64,000 bases of DNA from Phycisphaera sp. (GTDB taxonomy: Bacteria; Planctomycetota; Phycisphaerae; Phycisphaerales; Phycisphaeraceae): the NCBI GenBank assembly GCA_016125215.1, contig WGMF01000017.1, forward strand, positions 1 to 64,000, in the 5' to 3' direction. Positions 16,521-29,586 of this stretch are shown one piece after another. The notes below the pieces were generated by a model. It was not told the origin of the DNA and did not search any database. It saw only the letters and a program-made list of their open reading frames with translations. How positions within the stretch are numbered: position 1 is the stretch's first letter; each line of letters begins with the position of its first letter. The position numbers and the translations under genes were made by a program.

Positions 16521-18779
16521 ATGCAAAATATCACACACACACTCACAATTTCACTCTGCCTCACCCTCGCGCTGGTGTGCCCCACACACGCCCAACCCCT
16601 GGCCGACCGGCTGCCCGCGTCGTCACTGGTCTACATCGGCTGGGCCGGCGTCGACGACATGGGGCCCGGCTACAAAGGATCGCGCTTCGAGGCGATCCTC
16701 GAAACGTCCGGCATCAAGGACATGGTCGCCATCGGCATCGACACCGCAAGGCAGAACATGGCCCAGAACCAGGGCGACGACGGGCAACGCGAGTTCGAGG
16801 CCGGCCTGCGCGTCGCTGCGCTGACGTGGCGTAAACCCTTCGCCTATGCCCTGCTCGACATCCAGCCGCCCGCCGACGGGAACAACGCTGCGTCAGACGA
16901 GCCGACCATGACCAGTGTGTGCGTCTGGAACGCCGGCGACGAGAGCGACATCCTAATCAACGCGCTGCAGACCCTCGTCGATCTCAACGATGAACCCCAG
17001 ACCCATCTAGCCATCGTCCGTGAACAGGGCCTCGTCGTGCTCACGATCAACCTGCCCGAGGGCCAGACCGGCCTGACCGCCGACGTGAAGAACTCGATCA
17101 TGCAGACCGCGCGATTCAAGGACGCGCTCAAGACCGTCGGCAGCGATTCGCCCTCGCTCGTGGCGTACTCCGATGCCAGCGTCATCCTGGGCAAGGCCAG
17201 GATGTTTGCCCTGACCCGGGGCCCCGAAGAATCCGAAAAGGTCAACCGCACGATCACGGCCCTGGGCATGGACACGGTCGGCCGGGCTGTTTACGTCGGT
17301 CAGTTCGCCGGGCGCGAGTGGGCCACCCGCGCCTGGCTCGAAGCCCCCGCGCCACGCAAGGGCCTGCTCGCGCTGCTCGACCAAGGCCCCGCCGACCCCA
17401 ACATCCTCAAGGAAACGCCTCGCACAGCCGACTGGGCCGCGACCATGCGAATCGACCCGGCCACGGTCCTGCAAACGATCCAGAAGATCGCCGACGAGAT
17501 CGACGAAAATGACGGCAAGGAGATGCGCGAAGGACTGACGCAGGCCAAAGAGGAATTGGGCTTCGATATCGAGAAAGACCTGCTTGCGTCCTTCGGCCAA
17601 AACTGGCTGCTCTTTGGCGACCCCTCCGTCGCCGGCCCCGGCGGGCTGGGCATGTGCGTCGTCAACCCCGCTCGCAACGACGACAAACTCATGGACTGCC
17701 TGCTCAAGCTCGAAGCCCTGCTCAACAAAAACATGGCTGACGATGGCCCACGCAACCCCATGTCCAGAGGCTTCACCACAGTGAACCTTTCGGGCGTCGA
17801 GGTCCACACGATGAGCCTCTTCATCGTCTCACCCTCCTGGGCCATGCACAACAACCGCTTCTACCTCGGCCTCTTCCCGCAGGCCGTCACCAGCGCGACG
17901 ATCTTTGCCGACCCCAACCAGCCCTCCATCCTCGACCACCCCGATTACGCCCCGACCGTGGCACGCCTCACCGACACGCCGGCGACTTACAACCTGTTTG
18001 TCGACCTCAAGCTTACCGCGCCCCAGAGCTACCAGATGCTCATGATGCTCAGCAACATGATCGCCTCGGCTGCGCCCGACGCGGGGGTTCAGAAGATCAT
18101 GGCCGCCCTGCCCCCGCTCGGGAAGATCATGCCCCACCTCTCGCCCATCGGCCAAAAACTCTACGTCGACGGCACCGGCTGCCATTACGAATCCATCAAC
18201 CCCTTCCCCGGCGCCAACATCCTTGCCCCCAACGCCACCATCAACTCCATGCCCACCACCGCCATGGCCGTCGGCATCCTGCTCCCGGCGATGGGCGCAG
18301 CCAGACAAGCCGCACGGCAGACCGTGGCCGCCAACAACGCCCGGCAGATCATCATGGGCGTCATCCTTTACGCAACCGACTTCGAGGACAAACTGCCCGA
18401 ATCGCTCTCCAGGATCGTCGAGGGCGGATACATCACCATCGACCCCTTCACCACACCGGCCGACGGTAACAAAATCCCACAGGATGTCCGCAACGCGCCG
18501 CTGCCCGAACAGGCCAAGTGGGTCGAGGCGCACGGCTCGTTCGTCATGGTGCCCGGCTATAAAACGATGAACGACCTCAAAGGCGACACCGTGCTGATCT
18601 TTGAAAAGTACGCCCAACGGAAGCGCACCATCGCGGTCGGCTTCGGCGATGGACACGTCGAACAACTGGAAAAAGACGAAGCCCGCAGGGTCATCGAAGC
18701 CTCGGCAGGCAAAACCGTCGAACAACTCGGCGGCGTGTGGGGTGAACAAGACCCAGATCAACCCGCGTCCGCGCCTTGA
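16521..18779 (+). CDS. Large secreted protein with prepilin-like C-terminal segment
   Basis: 752 residues. A signal peptide (1-25, LALVCPTHAQ) is followed by about 550 residues that resemble DUF3352-like periplasmic proteins (PASSLVYIGWAGVDDMG..., repeated alpha/beta segments). From about residue 577 the sequence changes to VGILLPAMGAARQAARQTVAANNARQIIMGVILY, which is what follows the hydrophobic helix in H-X9-DG pseudopilins, and it ends with VGFGDGHVEQL, the pilin-like tail. There is no prepilin leader before it, so this looks like a fusion that keeps the pilin globular domain without the assembly helix. Function unknown. A hairpin follows. Confidence 0.8.
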   Translation: MQNITHTLTISLCLTLALVCPTHAQPLADRLPASSLVYIGWAGVDDMGPGYKGSRFEAILETSGIKDMVAIGIDTARQNMAQNQGDDGQREFEAGLRVAALTWRKPFAYALLDIQPPADGNNAASDEPTMTSVCVWNAGDESDILINALQTLVDLNDEPQTHLAIVREQGLVVLTINLPEGQTGLTADVKNSIMQTARFKDALKTVGSDSPSLVAYSDASVILGKARMFALTRGPEESEKVNRTITALGMDTVGRAVYVGQFAGREWATRAWLEAPAPRKGLLALLDQGPADPNILKETPRTADWAATMRIDPATVLQTIQKIADEIDENDGKEMREGLTQAKEELGFDIEKDLLASFGQNWLLFGDPSVAGPGGLGMCVVNPARNDDKLMDCLLKLEALLNKNMADDGPRNPMSRGFTTVNLSGVEVHTMSLFIVSPSWAMHNNRFYLGLFPQAVTSATIFADPNQPSILDHPDYAPTVARLTDTPATYNLFVDLKLTAPQSYQMLMMLSNMIASAAPDAGVQKIMAALPPLGKIMPHLSPIGQKLYVDGTGCHYESINPFPGANILAPNATINSMPTTAMAVGILLPAMGAARQAARQTVAANNARQIIMGVILYATDFEDKLPESLSRIVEGGYITIDPFTTPADGNKIPQDVRNAPLPEQAKWVEAHGSFVMVPGYKTMNDLKGDTVLIFEKYAQRKRTIAVGFGDGHVEQLEKDEARRVIEASAGKTVEQLGGVWGEQDPDQPASAP

Positions 18780-18811
18780 TAAACACCATCCCACTCCCTC
18801 ACCCCCGAACG

Positions 18812-18840
18812 CCCACGGACTCCAGCCCGTGGGTCTTTCC
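18812..18840 (+). terminator. Hairpin after the 752-residue secreted protein
   Basis: CCCACGG (18812-18818) pairs with CCGTGGG (18827-18833) over an 8-base loop, followed by TCTTTCC. It lies between convergent genes (stops at 18779 and 18844). The T-tract is poor, so it may act in either direction or need a factor. Confidence 0.5.
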
Positions 18841-18843
18841 AAT

Positions 18844-19314
18844 TCACCCCACGCGCACCTTCACCACAACCTTACACACTGTTACAGCCTTGCGTGATCC
18901 ATCCGCCCACAAACTCGGCGAGTGAACATCCTCCGGCATGAACACCACGAATTCCCCCGCCGTCACCTTGAACGCATCGCCCGGCGAAGGCAGGTCGTAA
19001 AACACCGCGTCCCTTTCCGGGTCGTACGGCGTCTTGACCGGCAGGTCCGGCACCAACTTCCTCCACCCCATCCACTCCACCCCGGATGCGACAAACTGCA
19101 CGTCGGCGTATTTGCGGTGCGACTCCCACACCACGTCCCCCATCGCACGCGGCTCGTACCGCTGCACCATCGCAAACAGGTCTTCGCCCTCGATCGCGTA
19201 CCGACCGTCCGCAACGTCCGAGAAATCCGTCTGACGCAGATACGCCAGCGCCCTCGCAAACAAACCCCCTAGCTCACGACCGGCAGCGGCACGGGACAGT
19301 TCATCCATCAGCAT
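18844..19314 (-). CDS. YhcH/YjgK/YiaL (DUF386) family protein
   Basis: 156 residues, the normal family length of about 150. Family signatures visible: EGEDLFAMVQRYEPR, ESHRKYADVQFVASGVEWMGW, VVFMPEDVHSPSLW and a Lys-rich VCKVVVKV end. This is the cupin-like fold of E. coli YhcH and EbgC, linked to sugar metabolism (sialic acid, beta-galactosidase partner); the residues that bind a metal in the family (His/Glu/His) appear in ESHRKYADVQ and PEDVHSP. No sugar operon is next to it, so the substrate cannot be inferred from context. Confidence 0.88.
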   Translation of the reverse strand: MLMDELSRAAAGRELGGLFARALAYLRQTDFSDVADGRYAIEGEDLFAMVQRYEPRAMGDVVWESHRKYADVQFVASGVEWMGWRKLVPDLPVKTPYDPERDAVFYDLPSPGDAFKVTAGEFVVFMPEDVHSPSLWADGSRKAVTVCKVVVKVRVG

Positions 19315-19662
19315 GTTACACCTGACAATTGATTAGGTATCGCCACGACCCTTGAACGCTTTGAACGCGATGCGCGGCGCAAATGCTGCGCACAGGCCAC
19401 CATTGTAATCCGCTCACAAACTGCCGAGTGACTGCGCGGCCACACGCCCAACGCCTATCCGCCGCGCAGCCGCGGGAGCAATCAAAGCTTTCAAGCCCGC
19501 CGGCAGGAACGTGGCACGGGGTTTGCGATTTCACAGCGTCCCCACGAGGCGTCACGGATGACGCTGTCCGGCCTGCCACAACCCTCCCCGGCGAAGATCG
19601 GACGACTGTGCTTCGAGATGTTCGGAAGACACACACCCACTCACACACCAAGGACCCCCACC

Positions 19663-20487
19663 ATGAACCACGGTTTTCTTATCGATATGGACGGCGTGAT
19701 CTACCGCGGCAGCAAACTCATCGAAGGCGCGGACCTGTTCGTCAACAAGCTGCGCGAACTCGATATCCCGTTCCTCTTCCTCACCAACAATTCCCAGCGC
19801 ACCCGACGCGACGTGGCGACCAAGCTCCAACGCATGGGCATCCACGCCGAGGAAAAACACATCTTCACCTGCGCCATGGCGACCGCGCGGTTCCTCGCCA
19901 CACAAAAACCCACCGCCACCGCCTACGTCATCGGCGAGGGCGGCCTGCACATGTCCATGCACCGCAACGGCTTTGCCATCGTCGACCACGACCCGGACTA
20001 CGTCGTCGTCGGCGAGGGCCGAACCATCACCTTCGAACAGATCGAGGCGGCTGTCCGCATGGTCACACGCGGTGCCAAACTCATTGCCACCAACCCCGAC
20101 CCCAACTGCCCCACCGCCGACGGCCTGCGCCCGGGCTGCGGCGCGATCGTTGCCATGATCGAGGCCGCCACCGGCGTCAAGGCGTTTAGCGTCGGCAAGC
20201 CCAGCCCGGTGATGATGCGGCAGGCCAGAAAAGAACTGGGCCTGCGCACCGACGAGGTCTTCATGATCGGCGACACGATGGAGACCGACATCCTCGGCGC
20301 CGTGCAGATGGGCTACCGCAGCGTCCTGGTTCTCTCCGGCGGAACGAGCCTGCGCGACATCGACCGCTTTGCCTACAAGCCCGACATCATCGTCAACTCG
20401 GTGGCGGACCTGTGTACCACCAAGTTCCTATCCGGCGAACAGACCACCTTTCCCGTGATGGCGCTGGCGACGGCAGAGAGGAACTAA
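19663..20487 (+). CDS. HAD-IIA family sugar/nucleotide phosphatase (NagD-like)
   Basis: 274 residues from ATG 19663 (MNHGFLIDMDGVIYRG); the ORF is open to 19558 but lacks family sequence there. HAD motif I is LIDMDGVIYRG (nucleophile and acid Asp), motif II FLTNNSQRTR, the IIA cap covers about 75-180, motif III Lys in VGKPSPVMM, motif IV MIGDTMETDILGA. This matches NagD/4-nitrophenylphosphatase enzymes that dephosphorylate nucleotides and sugar phosphates. The stop is 20 bases from the stop of the convergent phosphatase gene. Confidence 0.9.
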   Translation: MNHGFLIDMDGVIYRGSKLIEGADLFVNKLRELDIPFLFLTNNSQRTRRDVATKLQRMGIHAEEKHIFTCAMATARFLATQKPTATAYVIGEGGLHMSMHRNGFAIVDHDPDYVVVGEGRTITFEQIEAAVRMVTRGAKLIATNPDPNCPTADGLRPGCGAIVAMIEAATGVKAFSVGKPSPVMMRQARKELGLRTDEVFMIGDTMETDILGAVQMGYRSVLVLSGGTSLRDIDRFAYKPDIIVNSVADLCTTKFLSGEQTTFPVMALATAERN

Positions 20488-20507
20488 CGGAACACGCTAA
20501 ACAGTGG

Positions 20508-22361
20508 TCACTCCGTCACGCGGACGGTGACGAGGGTGAGGTCGTCGCTGCCACGGTTGAGGCCGACGTAGCGGCGCATCTGCCAGAGGACGTGGTTAAG
20601 GGCCTGCTGGGCGGTCATGTCTTTGGCGTCGAGCAGGGCTTGGCGGATGCGGTCTTTGCCGAACATGCGCTGGCCAAAGTCCATCGCTTCGGACAGGCCG
20701 TCGGTGTAGATGAGCAGGAGGTCGCCGACTTCGAGTTGGAGCAGGCCTTTTTCGTATTGCTGGTGTTCGTCGATGCCGACGATCATGCCGCCGGTGTCGA
20801 GTTCGATGAACATGCCCTTTCGCAGGAGCAGGGGTGGCTCGTGGCCGGCGTTGCAGTAGGTCAGGCGGAGGGTCTGCGGGTCGAACACGCCGTAGAAGAG
20901 CGTGGCAAACTCGTTGTCGAGCGTGTCGCGTGTGAGTTGGATGTTGACGCGGGAGATGATCTCGTCGAGGTCGTAGACATCCTGTGCGTAGGCGCGGAGT
21001 GAGGCGCGGACGGAGGCCATGAGCAGTCCCGCGGCGATGCCCTTGCCGACGACGTCGCCGACGGCCACGCCGGTGTGCCCGTCGAGTTGGATGAAGTCGT
21101 AGAAATCGCCGCCGAGTTCGAAGCTCGGGACGTAGCGTGCGGCAAACTGAAAGTTGGGGACCTTGGGCGGCGCAGCGGGGAGCATGCGTCGCTGCACGTC
21201 GGCGGCGATGACGAGTTGTCGTTGGATGCGCTGGGACTCGGCGGTCTCGGCGTCGAGTCGTGCGCGTTCGATGCTGGTGGCCAGCAGGCTGCCGACGGAC
21301 TGGATGGTCTGGATTTCACTGGGCGTGAAGACGCGTTTGACGCCGGTGTAGATGCGCAGGACGCCGATCGGTCGGTCGTGGAAGACCATCGAGACGTTGA
21401 GCATCGAGATCAGGCCCTCCTCGCGTGCCTGCTCGGGGTAGGCGATGCGCGTGTCGGTGGCCATGTCTTCGACGTAGGACCAGCCTTTTTCCAGCGAAAT
21501 CTGGAAGAACTCGGACTCGTTGATGCGGACGGGGCCTTTGTTGATGTATTTTTCCGAGAGGTTGTGGTAGGCCTTGAGGATCAGTTCGTCGCCGTCGTCG
21601 TCGAGCAGGCGGATCGTGGCGGCGCGGACCTTCATGACCGTCACAACGCTGCGGACCGCGGTGTCGAGCACGTCCTGCAGGCTGCGTGCGGTGGACATGA
21701 GGGTGCTGATCTGGTGTAGCGAGGAGAGTTCTTCCACGCGCTGGCGTAGCTGCTGTTCGTCGTAGCACAGCCGGGCAATGGAGTTGGCCATGATGTAGAG
21801 AAACTGCACAGCCGCGGCGCGGTTGGGTGAGCAGGCCTGTTGCAGTTCGCAGACGACCGGGGTGAGTTTTTCGATCGGCACGGCGAGCTTGTTGGCAAAG
21901 GCTTCGAGCTTCGCGCGGTCGACCGGGCCAGTAGCGGGGCCGGCGGTGGGGCTGGGGGTTGTCTCGACACTGATCGACCCGAGCACCTGGCCGTCGACTT
22001 CGATGGGCGCGGTGAGGGGCTGGTTGCTGTTGAGGTCGTCTTCGAGGACGAGCTGGTCGATGATCTGCCGTTCGCGTTTGCGCTGGGCGTCGGCCGGTGC
22101 GACGAGCCGGTGGCCCTGGGCATCGCGGATGACGGTCTTGAGGCGAGCGACGGAGGCAAAGCTCTCCTGGATATCCACGAGCGTTTGCACGTCGAGGAAA
22201 TCGGTCAGGACGAGTTTGGGTCGGCCGTCGGGCGTGGAGGGTACTTCTTCGACTTCCGAATGCGCAGCGGAAACCCCGTTCGTCTGGGGAACGGTTTGTG
22301 TGCGGGGGTTCTCCGGGGGAGCGTCCGGGGTTGTGGTGAGATTTGTGGAGCTGGAACTCAT
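20508..22361 (-). CDS. PocR-GAF-PP2C (SpoIIE/RsbU-type) Ser/Thr phosphatase
   Basis: 617 residues. An N-terminal PocR-like ligand-binding domain (about 50-200, LTDFLDVQTLVDIQESFASV...) is followed by a GAF domain (about 225-385, with VRAATIRLLDDDGDELILKA) and a C-terminal PP2C/SpoIIE domain from about 405: FELGGDFYDFIQLDGH, VGDVVGKGIAAGLLMASVRA, and GSDDLTLVTVRV at the end, giving the Asp/Gly metal sites. In the family such proteins dephosphorylate anti-anti-sigma factors and feed a partner-switching pathway. No anti-sigma genes are adjacent. It complements the FHA kinase at 9-10.7 kb as a second integrator of cytosolic signals. Confidence 0.9.
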   Translation of the reverse strand: MSSSSTNLTTTPDAPPENPRTQTVPQTNGVSAAHSEVEEVPSTPDGRPKLVLTDFLDVQTLVDIQESFASVARLKTVIRDAQGHRLVAPADAQRKRERQIIDQLVLEDDLNSNQPLTAPIEVDGQVLGSISVETTPSPTAGPATGPVDRAKLEAFANKLAVPIEKLTPVVCELQQACSPNRAAAVQFLYIMANSIARLCYDEQQLRQRVEELSSLHQISTLMSTARSLQDVLDTAVRSVVTVMKVRAATIRLLDDDGDELILKAYHNLSEKYINKGPVRINESEFFQISLEKGWSYVEDMATDTRIAYPEQAREEGLISMLNVSMVFHDRPIGVLRIYTGVKRVFTPSEIQTIQSVGSLLATSIERARLDAETAESQRIQRQLVIAADVQRRMLPAAPPKVPNFQFAARYVPSFELGGDFYDFIQLDGHTGVAVGDVVGKGIAAGLLMASVRASLRAYAQDVYDLDEIISRVNIQLTRDTLDNEFATLFYGVFDPQTLRLTYCNAGHEPPLLLRKGMFIELDTGGMIVGIDEHQQYEKGLLQLEVGDLLLIYTDGLSEAMDFGQRMFGKDRIRQALLDAKDMTAQQALNHVLWQMRRYVGLNRGSDDLTLVTVRVTE

Positions 22362-22701
22362 TTATTGATAATTTTTTATAGTTTTAACGGTCTTGCGGGT
22401 ATGCGTCTTCAAAGGGTATTATCGGGCCAACTTGCCCGGCTTCTGCATTAGGCCAACTGAAGCACGGGCATGGTTTTCAACTGTTGACTCGGTTCAATGA
22501 TTCCCCTGGACAATGGCCCGGGTCTGCCTGACGAGGGGATTATATCCCCGATCATGTTGAGCCACGGGTTAGCGAACCGTGACTTGTGTGTGTTTTGATG
22601 CAAATGGATGGCCGATCAATGTCTAGCACCGATGGGTCGCGGTATGCTGGCGACCTATCCTTTAGACGCACAGTCCCCCCACCCGTTTGCGGACGCGACG
22701 C
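22362..22701. other. Divergent intergenic region with hairpins
   Basis: 340 bases between the divergent phosphatase and hldE genes. AT-rich near 22360-22390. Two small inverted repeats are visible: GGGGAT-TAT-ATCCCC (22535-22549) and CACGGGTT/AACCGTG (22563-22581). No reading frame resembles a protein and no tRNA-like fold was seen; both promoters are presumably here. Confidence 0.5.
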
Positions 22702-24240
22702 ATGGCCGTGAAAAAAAATCAATCTTTGCCCCCCCTGCCCAAGGCTGACGAACTGATCCGCTTTGTAGACAAATGGTCTGCCCGGCAGCGCAGGCACGTC
22801 GTCGTCCTGGGCGACTACATGCTCGACCGCTACACCTACGGCAATGCCGAGCGACTGAGCCCCGACGCGCCGGTGCCGGTGCTCGCGGGTGAAAAGACCG
22901 ACGACCGACCGGGCGGGGCGGCGAACGTCTGCCTCGACCTGCGAGCGCTGCACTGTGACGTGTCGTGCCTGGGCGTGGTGGGGAACGATGCCAACGGCAA
23001 AGTGCTCAAGGGTTCACTCAAAAAAACGGGCTGCGATGTCTCGGGCATGGTGGCGTCTCCCGACCGCCCCACCACCGTGAAGCACTCGTTCATCGGCCTT
23101 GCACAACACCGTCACCCGCAGAAGATGTTCCGTGTCGACGCGGAAAAAAAATCCCCCATCCCCGCCGCAATCGAAACAGCCGTGCTCGCACAGGCGATGC
23201 GGTTGCTCCGCACAGCCGACGCGCTGTGCATCGAGGACTACAACAAAGGCGTCGTCAGCCCCGCGCTGTCGCAGGGCGTCATCAAGGCGGCGCGGAAGCT
23301 GGGCGTGCCGGTGCTGGTCGACCCCGCGGCGATCAGCGATTACTCGAAATACACCGGCGCGACGACGATCACGCCCAACCGCACCGAGGCGGCGCTGGCC
23401 ACGGGTCGGCCCTACTCCGACGCGTCGGACGCCAACCTGCACGCGATGGCCAAAGACCTTCTGACCAGACTCAAGCTCGACAACGTCGTGCTCACGCTCG
23501 ACAAACAGGGGGCGTTGCTGCTGGAAAAGCAGCAAAAACCGCTGCTCGTGCCGACGGTGGCCAGGCAGGTTTACGACGTGACCGGCGCGGGGGACATGGT
23601 GCTGGCGATGCTGGCGGCCGCGGTCGCGCAGGGCGCAGCGTGGCCGATGGCCGTGGATCTGGCCAACACCGCCGCCGGGCTGGAGGTCGAGAAGTTCGGC
23701 GTCGTCCCCATCGAGCTCGATGAGGTGTTGCTCTCGTTGCTCCACCGGCGCCACGAAGAACTCGGCAAGGCGCGCACGCTCGAACAACTGCTGCCCGAGC
23801 TGCAGGCCCACCGCAGGCAGGGCAAAAAAATCGCCTTCACCAACGGCTGCTTCGACATCCTCCACGCCGGCCACGTGCAGTACCTGCGGGAGGCGCGTCG
23901 CACAGGCGACTTACTGGTTGTCGGGCTCAACTCCGACTCCTCGATCCGCAACCTCAAAGGCCCCGACCGCCCCGTCAACCACGAAGCCGACCGCGTCATG
24001 GTGCTCAGCGAACTCCAGAGCGTGGATTACGTCGTGGTCTTCGGTGAACAGACGCCCATCAAACTCATCCGCGCGATCAAGCCGGACACACTCGTCAAGG
24101 GCGCGGACTACAAGAAGTCACAGGTGGTCGGCGCGGACATCGTCGAGAAGCACGGCGGACGCGTCGTGCTCGTCGACCTGGTCCAAGGCCGGAGCACGAC
24201 GAACATCATCGGGAAGATCCAGATGCAGAAGCGCGGTTGA
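22702..24240 (+). CDS. hldE: Bifunctional heptose-7-phosphate kinase / heptose-1-phosphate adenylyltransferase
   Basis: 512 residues from ATG 22702 (MAVKKNQSLPP); a TTG at 22687 is open but weaker. The N-terminal two thirds is a PfkB/ribokinase-type kinase: GDYMLDRYTYGNAERLSPDAP, GGAANV, DPAAISDYSKYTGATTITPN and the catalytic DVTGAGDMVLA. The C-terminal third is a cytidylyltransferase-fold domain: FTNGCFDILHAGHVQYL, LNSDSSIRNLKG and the RSTTNII end. The pair makes ADP-heptose precursors for the inner core of lipopolysaccharide, so the organism builds a heptose-containing outer membrane glycolipid or S-layer sugar. No other LPS gene is adjacent. Confidence 0.95.
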   Translation: MAVKKNQSLPPLPKADELIRFVDKWSARQRRHVVVLGDYMLDRYTYGNAERLSPDAPVPVLAGEKTDDRPGGAANVCLDLRALHCDVSCLGVVGNDANGKVLKGSLKKTGCDVSGMVASPDRPTTVKHSFIGLAQHRHPQKMFRVDAEKKSPIPAAIETAVLAQAMRLLRTADALCIEDYNKGVVSPALSQGVIKAARKLGVPVLVDPAAISDYSKYTGATTITPNRTEAALATGRPYSDASDANLHAMAKDLLTRLKLDNVVLTLDKQGALLLEKQQKPLLVPTVARQVYDVTGAGDMVLAMLAAAVAQGAAWPMAVDLANTAAGLEVEKFGVVPIELDEVLLSLLHRRHEELGKARTLEQLLPELQAHRRQGKKIAFTNGCFDILHAGHVQYLREARRTGDLLVVGLNSDSSIRNLKGPDRPVNHEADRVMVLSELQSVDYVVVFGEQTPIKLIRAIKPDTLVKGADYKKSQVVGADIVEKHGGRVVLVDLVQGRSTTNIIGKIQMQKRG

Positions 24241-24267
24241 TCTGGTCAACCCGAAGGCGGGACACAA

Positions 24268-24483
24268 CACAGAGGACACAGAGGCAAGGCAGGAGACAGG
24301 AGACAGGAGACAAGAGTTAGGATTTAGGAGTTTTGAAGAAACGCTCAATTTAGCACGGTCGCTTGCAACCGGTGACTCACCGCTGAATACATTCACTCTC
24401 GCTGACCGGTGCGCTCACAGCCTTTCGATCCCCGCAAAATCCCCTCTTTTTCTCTCGGTGTCCTCTGTGCCCTCTGTGGTAAA
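24268..24483. repeat. Inverted-arm element, word CACAGAG, with nested GGAGACA words (element 4)
   Basis: Left arm 24268-24283: two CACAGAG words separated by GA. Right arm 24454-24483: CTCGGTG-TC-CTCTGTG-CC-CTCTGTGG followed by TAAA. The interior starts with GGAGACA repeated three times head to tail (24292-24312), a different 7-base word without a visible inverted partner. The element occupies the 5' half of the 469-base gap before the pyruvate oxidoreductase gene; the remainder (24484-24709) shows no gene. Confidence 0.78.
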
Positions 24484-24709
24484 TCTGTCTTTCTATAAAG
24501 TCTATAAACCTATATTTTTCAATTGATTAATCATTGAGCCAACCCCCGCGATCAATTTCGGGCATGTTTTCGTCATGGGGTGCAGTCGTAAAAAAGATTT
24601 ATTGGTGTTATCATGTCGATGTTTTGTGGGGCGGGCCTCATCGGGTTGAATCCTCGACCCTTGGGCGTCGGCCCCCGTATCGGTTGTTTTAGCCGACAGG
24701 AGCCAGCCC

Positions 24710-28315
<3,606 letters not shown>

Positions 28316-28322
28316 GACGTAC

Positions 28323-28464
28323 TCTCGCGAAGGCGCGAAGGCCGCGAAGCAAGACTGATGAATGGAGCTGAATTGAAATGACTCTTGTCGGTAAAGGTTT
28401 TTCTCCAGACCAGGTTCTCATCAGGCTTCTGACTTGTCTTCGCGCTCTTCGCGCCTTCGCGAGA
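28323..28464. repeat. Inverted-arm element, word CGCGAAG (element 5)
   Basis: Left arm 28323-28349: TCT then CGCGAAG-G-CGCGAAG-GC-CGCGAAG. Right arm 28438-28464: CTTCGCG-CT-CTTCGCG-C-CTTCGCGAGA. All six words are perfect and the arms match at 25 of 27 positions, differing only in a spacer. The left arm starts 7 bases after the nifJ stop and the right arm ends 26 bases before the next start codon. Confidence 0.88.
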
Positions 28465-28490
28465 ACTTTCCGTATGCAAAGGAATCCATC

Positions 28491-29531
28491 ATGGACATGA
28501 GCACGACCTATCTCGGTTTCAAACTCGATCACCCCTTCATCGCCGGGGCTTCGCCGATGTCGGAGACGCCCGACGGGGCCAGGATGCTTGAAGAGGCCGG
28601 CGCGGGATTGATCGTGATGCCCTCGCTCTTTGAGGAGCAGGTGCGCAGCGAATCGGTCGCCACCACCCGCGCGGTGGATTCGAGCCAGAACCAGTTTGCC
28701 GAGGCCTTGAGCTACCTGCCCGAGCCCGAGGGGTTCTCAATCGGCCCTGAGGATTACCTCGAACGGGTGCGGAAGATCAAACAGTCTGTAAGTGTGCCGG
28801 TCTGCGCCTCGCTCAACGGCCAGACGCCCGGCGGGTGGGTGCGTTACGCCACGATGATCGAGGAGGCCGGCGCCGACGCGCTCGAGCTCAATCTCTACCA
28901 CGTCGCGGTCGACCCGACCGTCACGGGACAGGAGATGGAACAGCGCGACCTGGACCTCGTAAAGATGGTGCGCGACGCGGTCAAGCTGCCCATTGCCGTC
29001 AAGCTCAGCCCGTTCTATTCCTCACTGCCCAACTTCGCACGCAAGCTCGACGGACTGGGCGTGCGTGGCCTGATCCTCTTCAACCGTTTCTACCAGGCGG
29101 ACATTGATATCGAAGAACTCGAGATGAAGCGGACGCTCCACCTGTCCAACTCCTCCGACCTCTTGCTGCGTCTGCGTGGCGTGGCGACGCTGTGGGGACA
29201 GGTCAAGAGCGACCTGGCCATCACCGGCGGGGTCCACACCGTGGCCGACGCAATCAAGGCGGTCATGTCCGGGGCGGACGCGGTGCAGATGGTCTCGTCG
29301 TTGCTGCGTCAAGGCCCACGCCACCTCTCGGCGATCCGCGACGGCGTCGAACTCTGGCTCACCGAGCATGAGTACCGCTCCCTTTCCCAGGCACGCGGCA
29401 GCATGAGCCTGCTCAACACCCCCGACCCCGCCGCCTACGAACGAGCCAACTACACCCACATCCTCCAGAACTGGCGGGCCTCGATCTCGGGCCTCGACGC
29501 CTTGGCGTGGTCGGTCTCCTCCGCGGGGTAA
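28491..29531 (+). CDS. Dihydroorotate dehydrogenase-like FMN oxidoreductase
   Basis: 346 residues from ATG 28491, with AAAGGAA 6 bases upstream. TIM-barrel of the DHODH family: MSTTYLGFKLDHPFIAGASPMSE opening, SLNGQTPGGWVRYATMIEEAGADALELNLYH, the FMN/substrate segment PIAVKLSPFYSSLPNFARKLD, and VKSDLAITGGVHTVADAIKAVMSGADAVQMVSSLLRQGP. The family's pyrimidine-type catalytic Cys/Ser is not obvious. It lies directly downstream of the pyruvate oxidoreductase, a pairing I recall from many bacteria; a role in ferredoxin-linked redox chemistry rather than pyrimidine synthesis is plausible. Confidence 0.88.
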   Translation: MDMSTTYLGFKLDHPFIAGASPMSETPDGARMLEEAGAGLIVMPSLFEEQVRSESVATTRAVDSSQNQFAEALSYLPEPEGFSIGPEDYLERVRKIKQSVSVPVCASLNGQTPGGWVRYATMIEEAGADALELNLYHVAVDPTVTGQEMEQRDLDLVKMVRDAVKLPIAVKLSPFYSSLPNFARKLDGLGVRGLILFNRFYQADIDIEELEMKRTLHLSNSSDLLLRLRGVATLWGQVKSDLAITGGVHTVADAIKAVMSGADAVQMVSSLLRQGPRHLSAIRDGVELWLTEHEYRSLSQARGSMSLLNTPDPAAYERANYTHILQNWRASISGLDALAWSVSSAG

Positions 29532-29586
29532 CGCCGACCGAGGGGTCGCCCCATTTCCAGGTCATCGTGATACCCATCCGGGTGTA

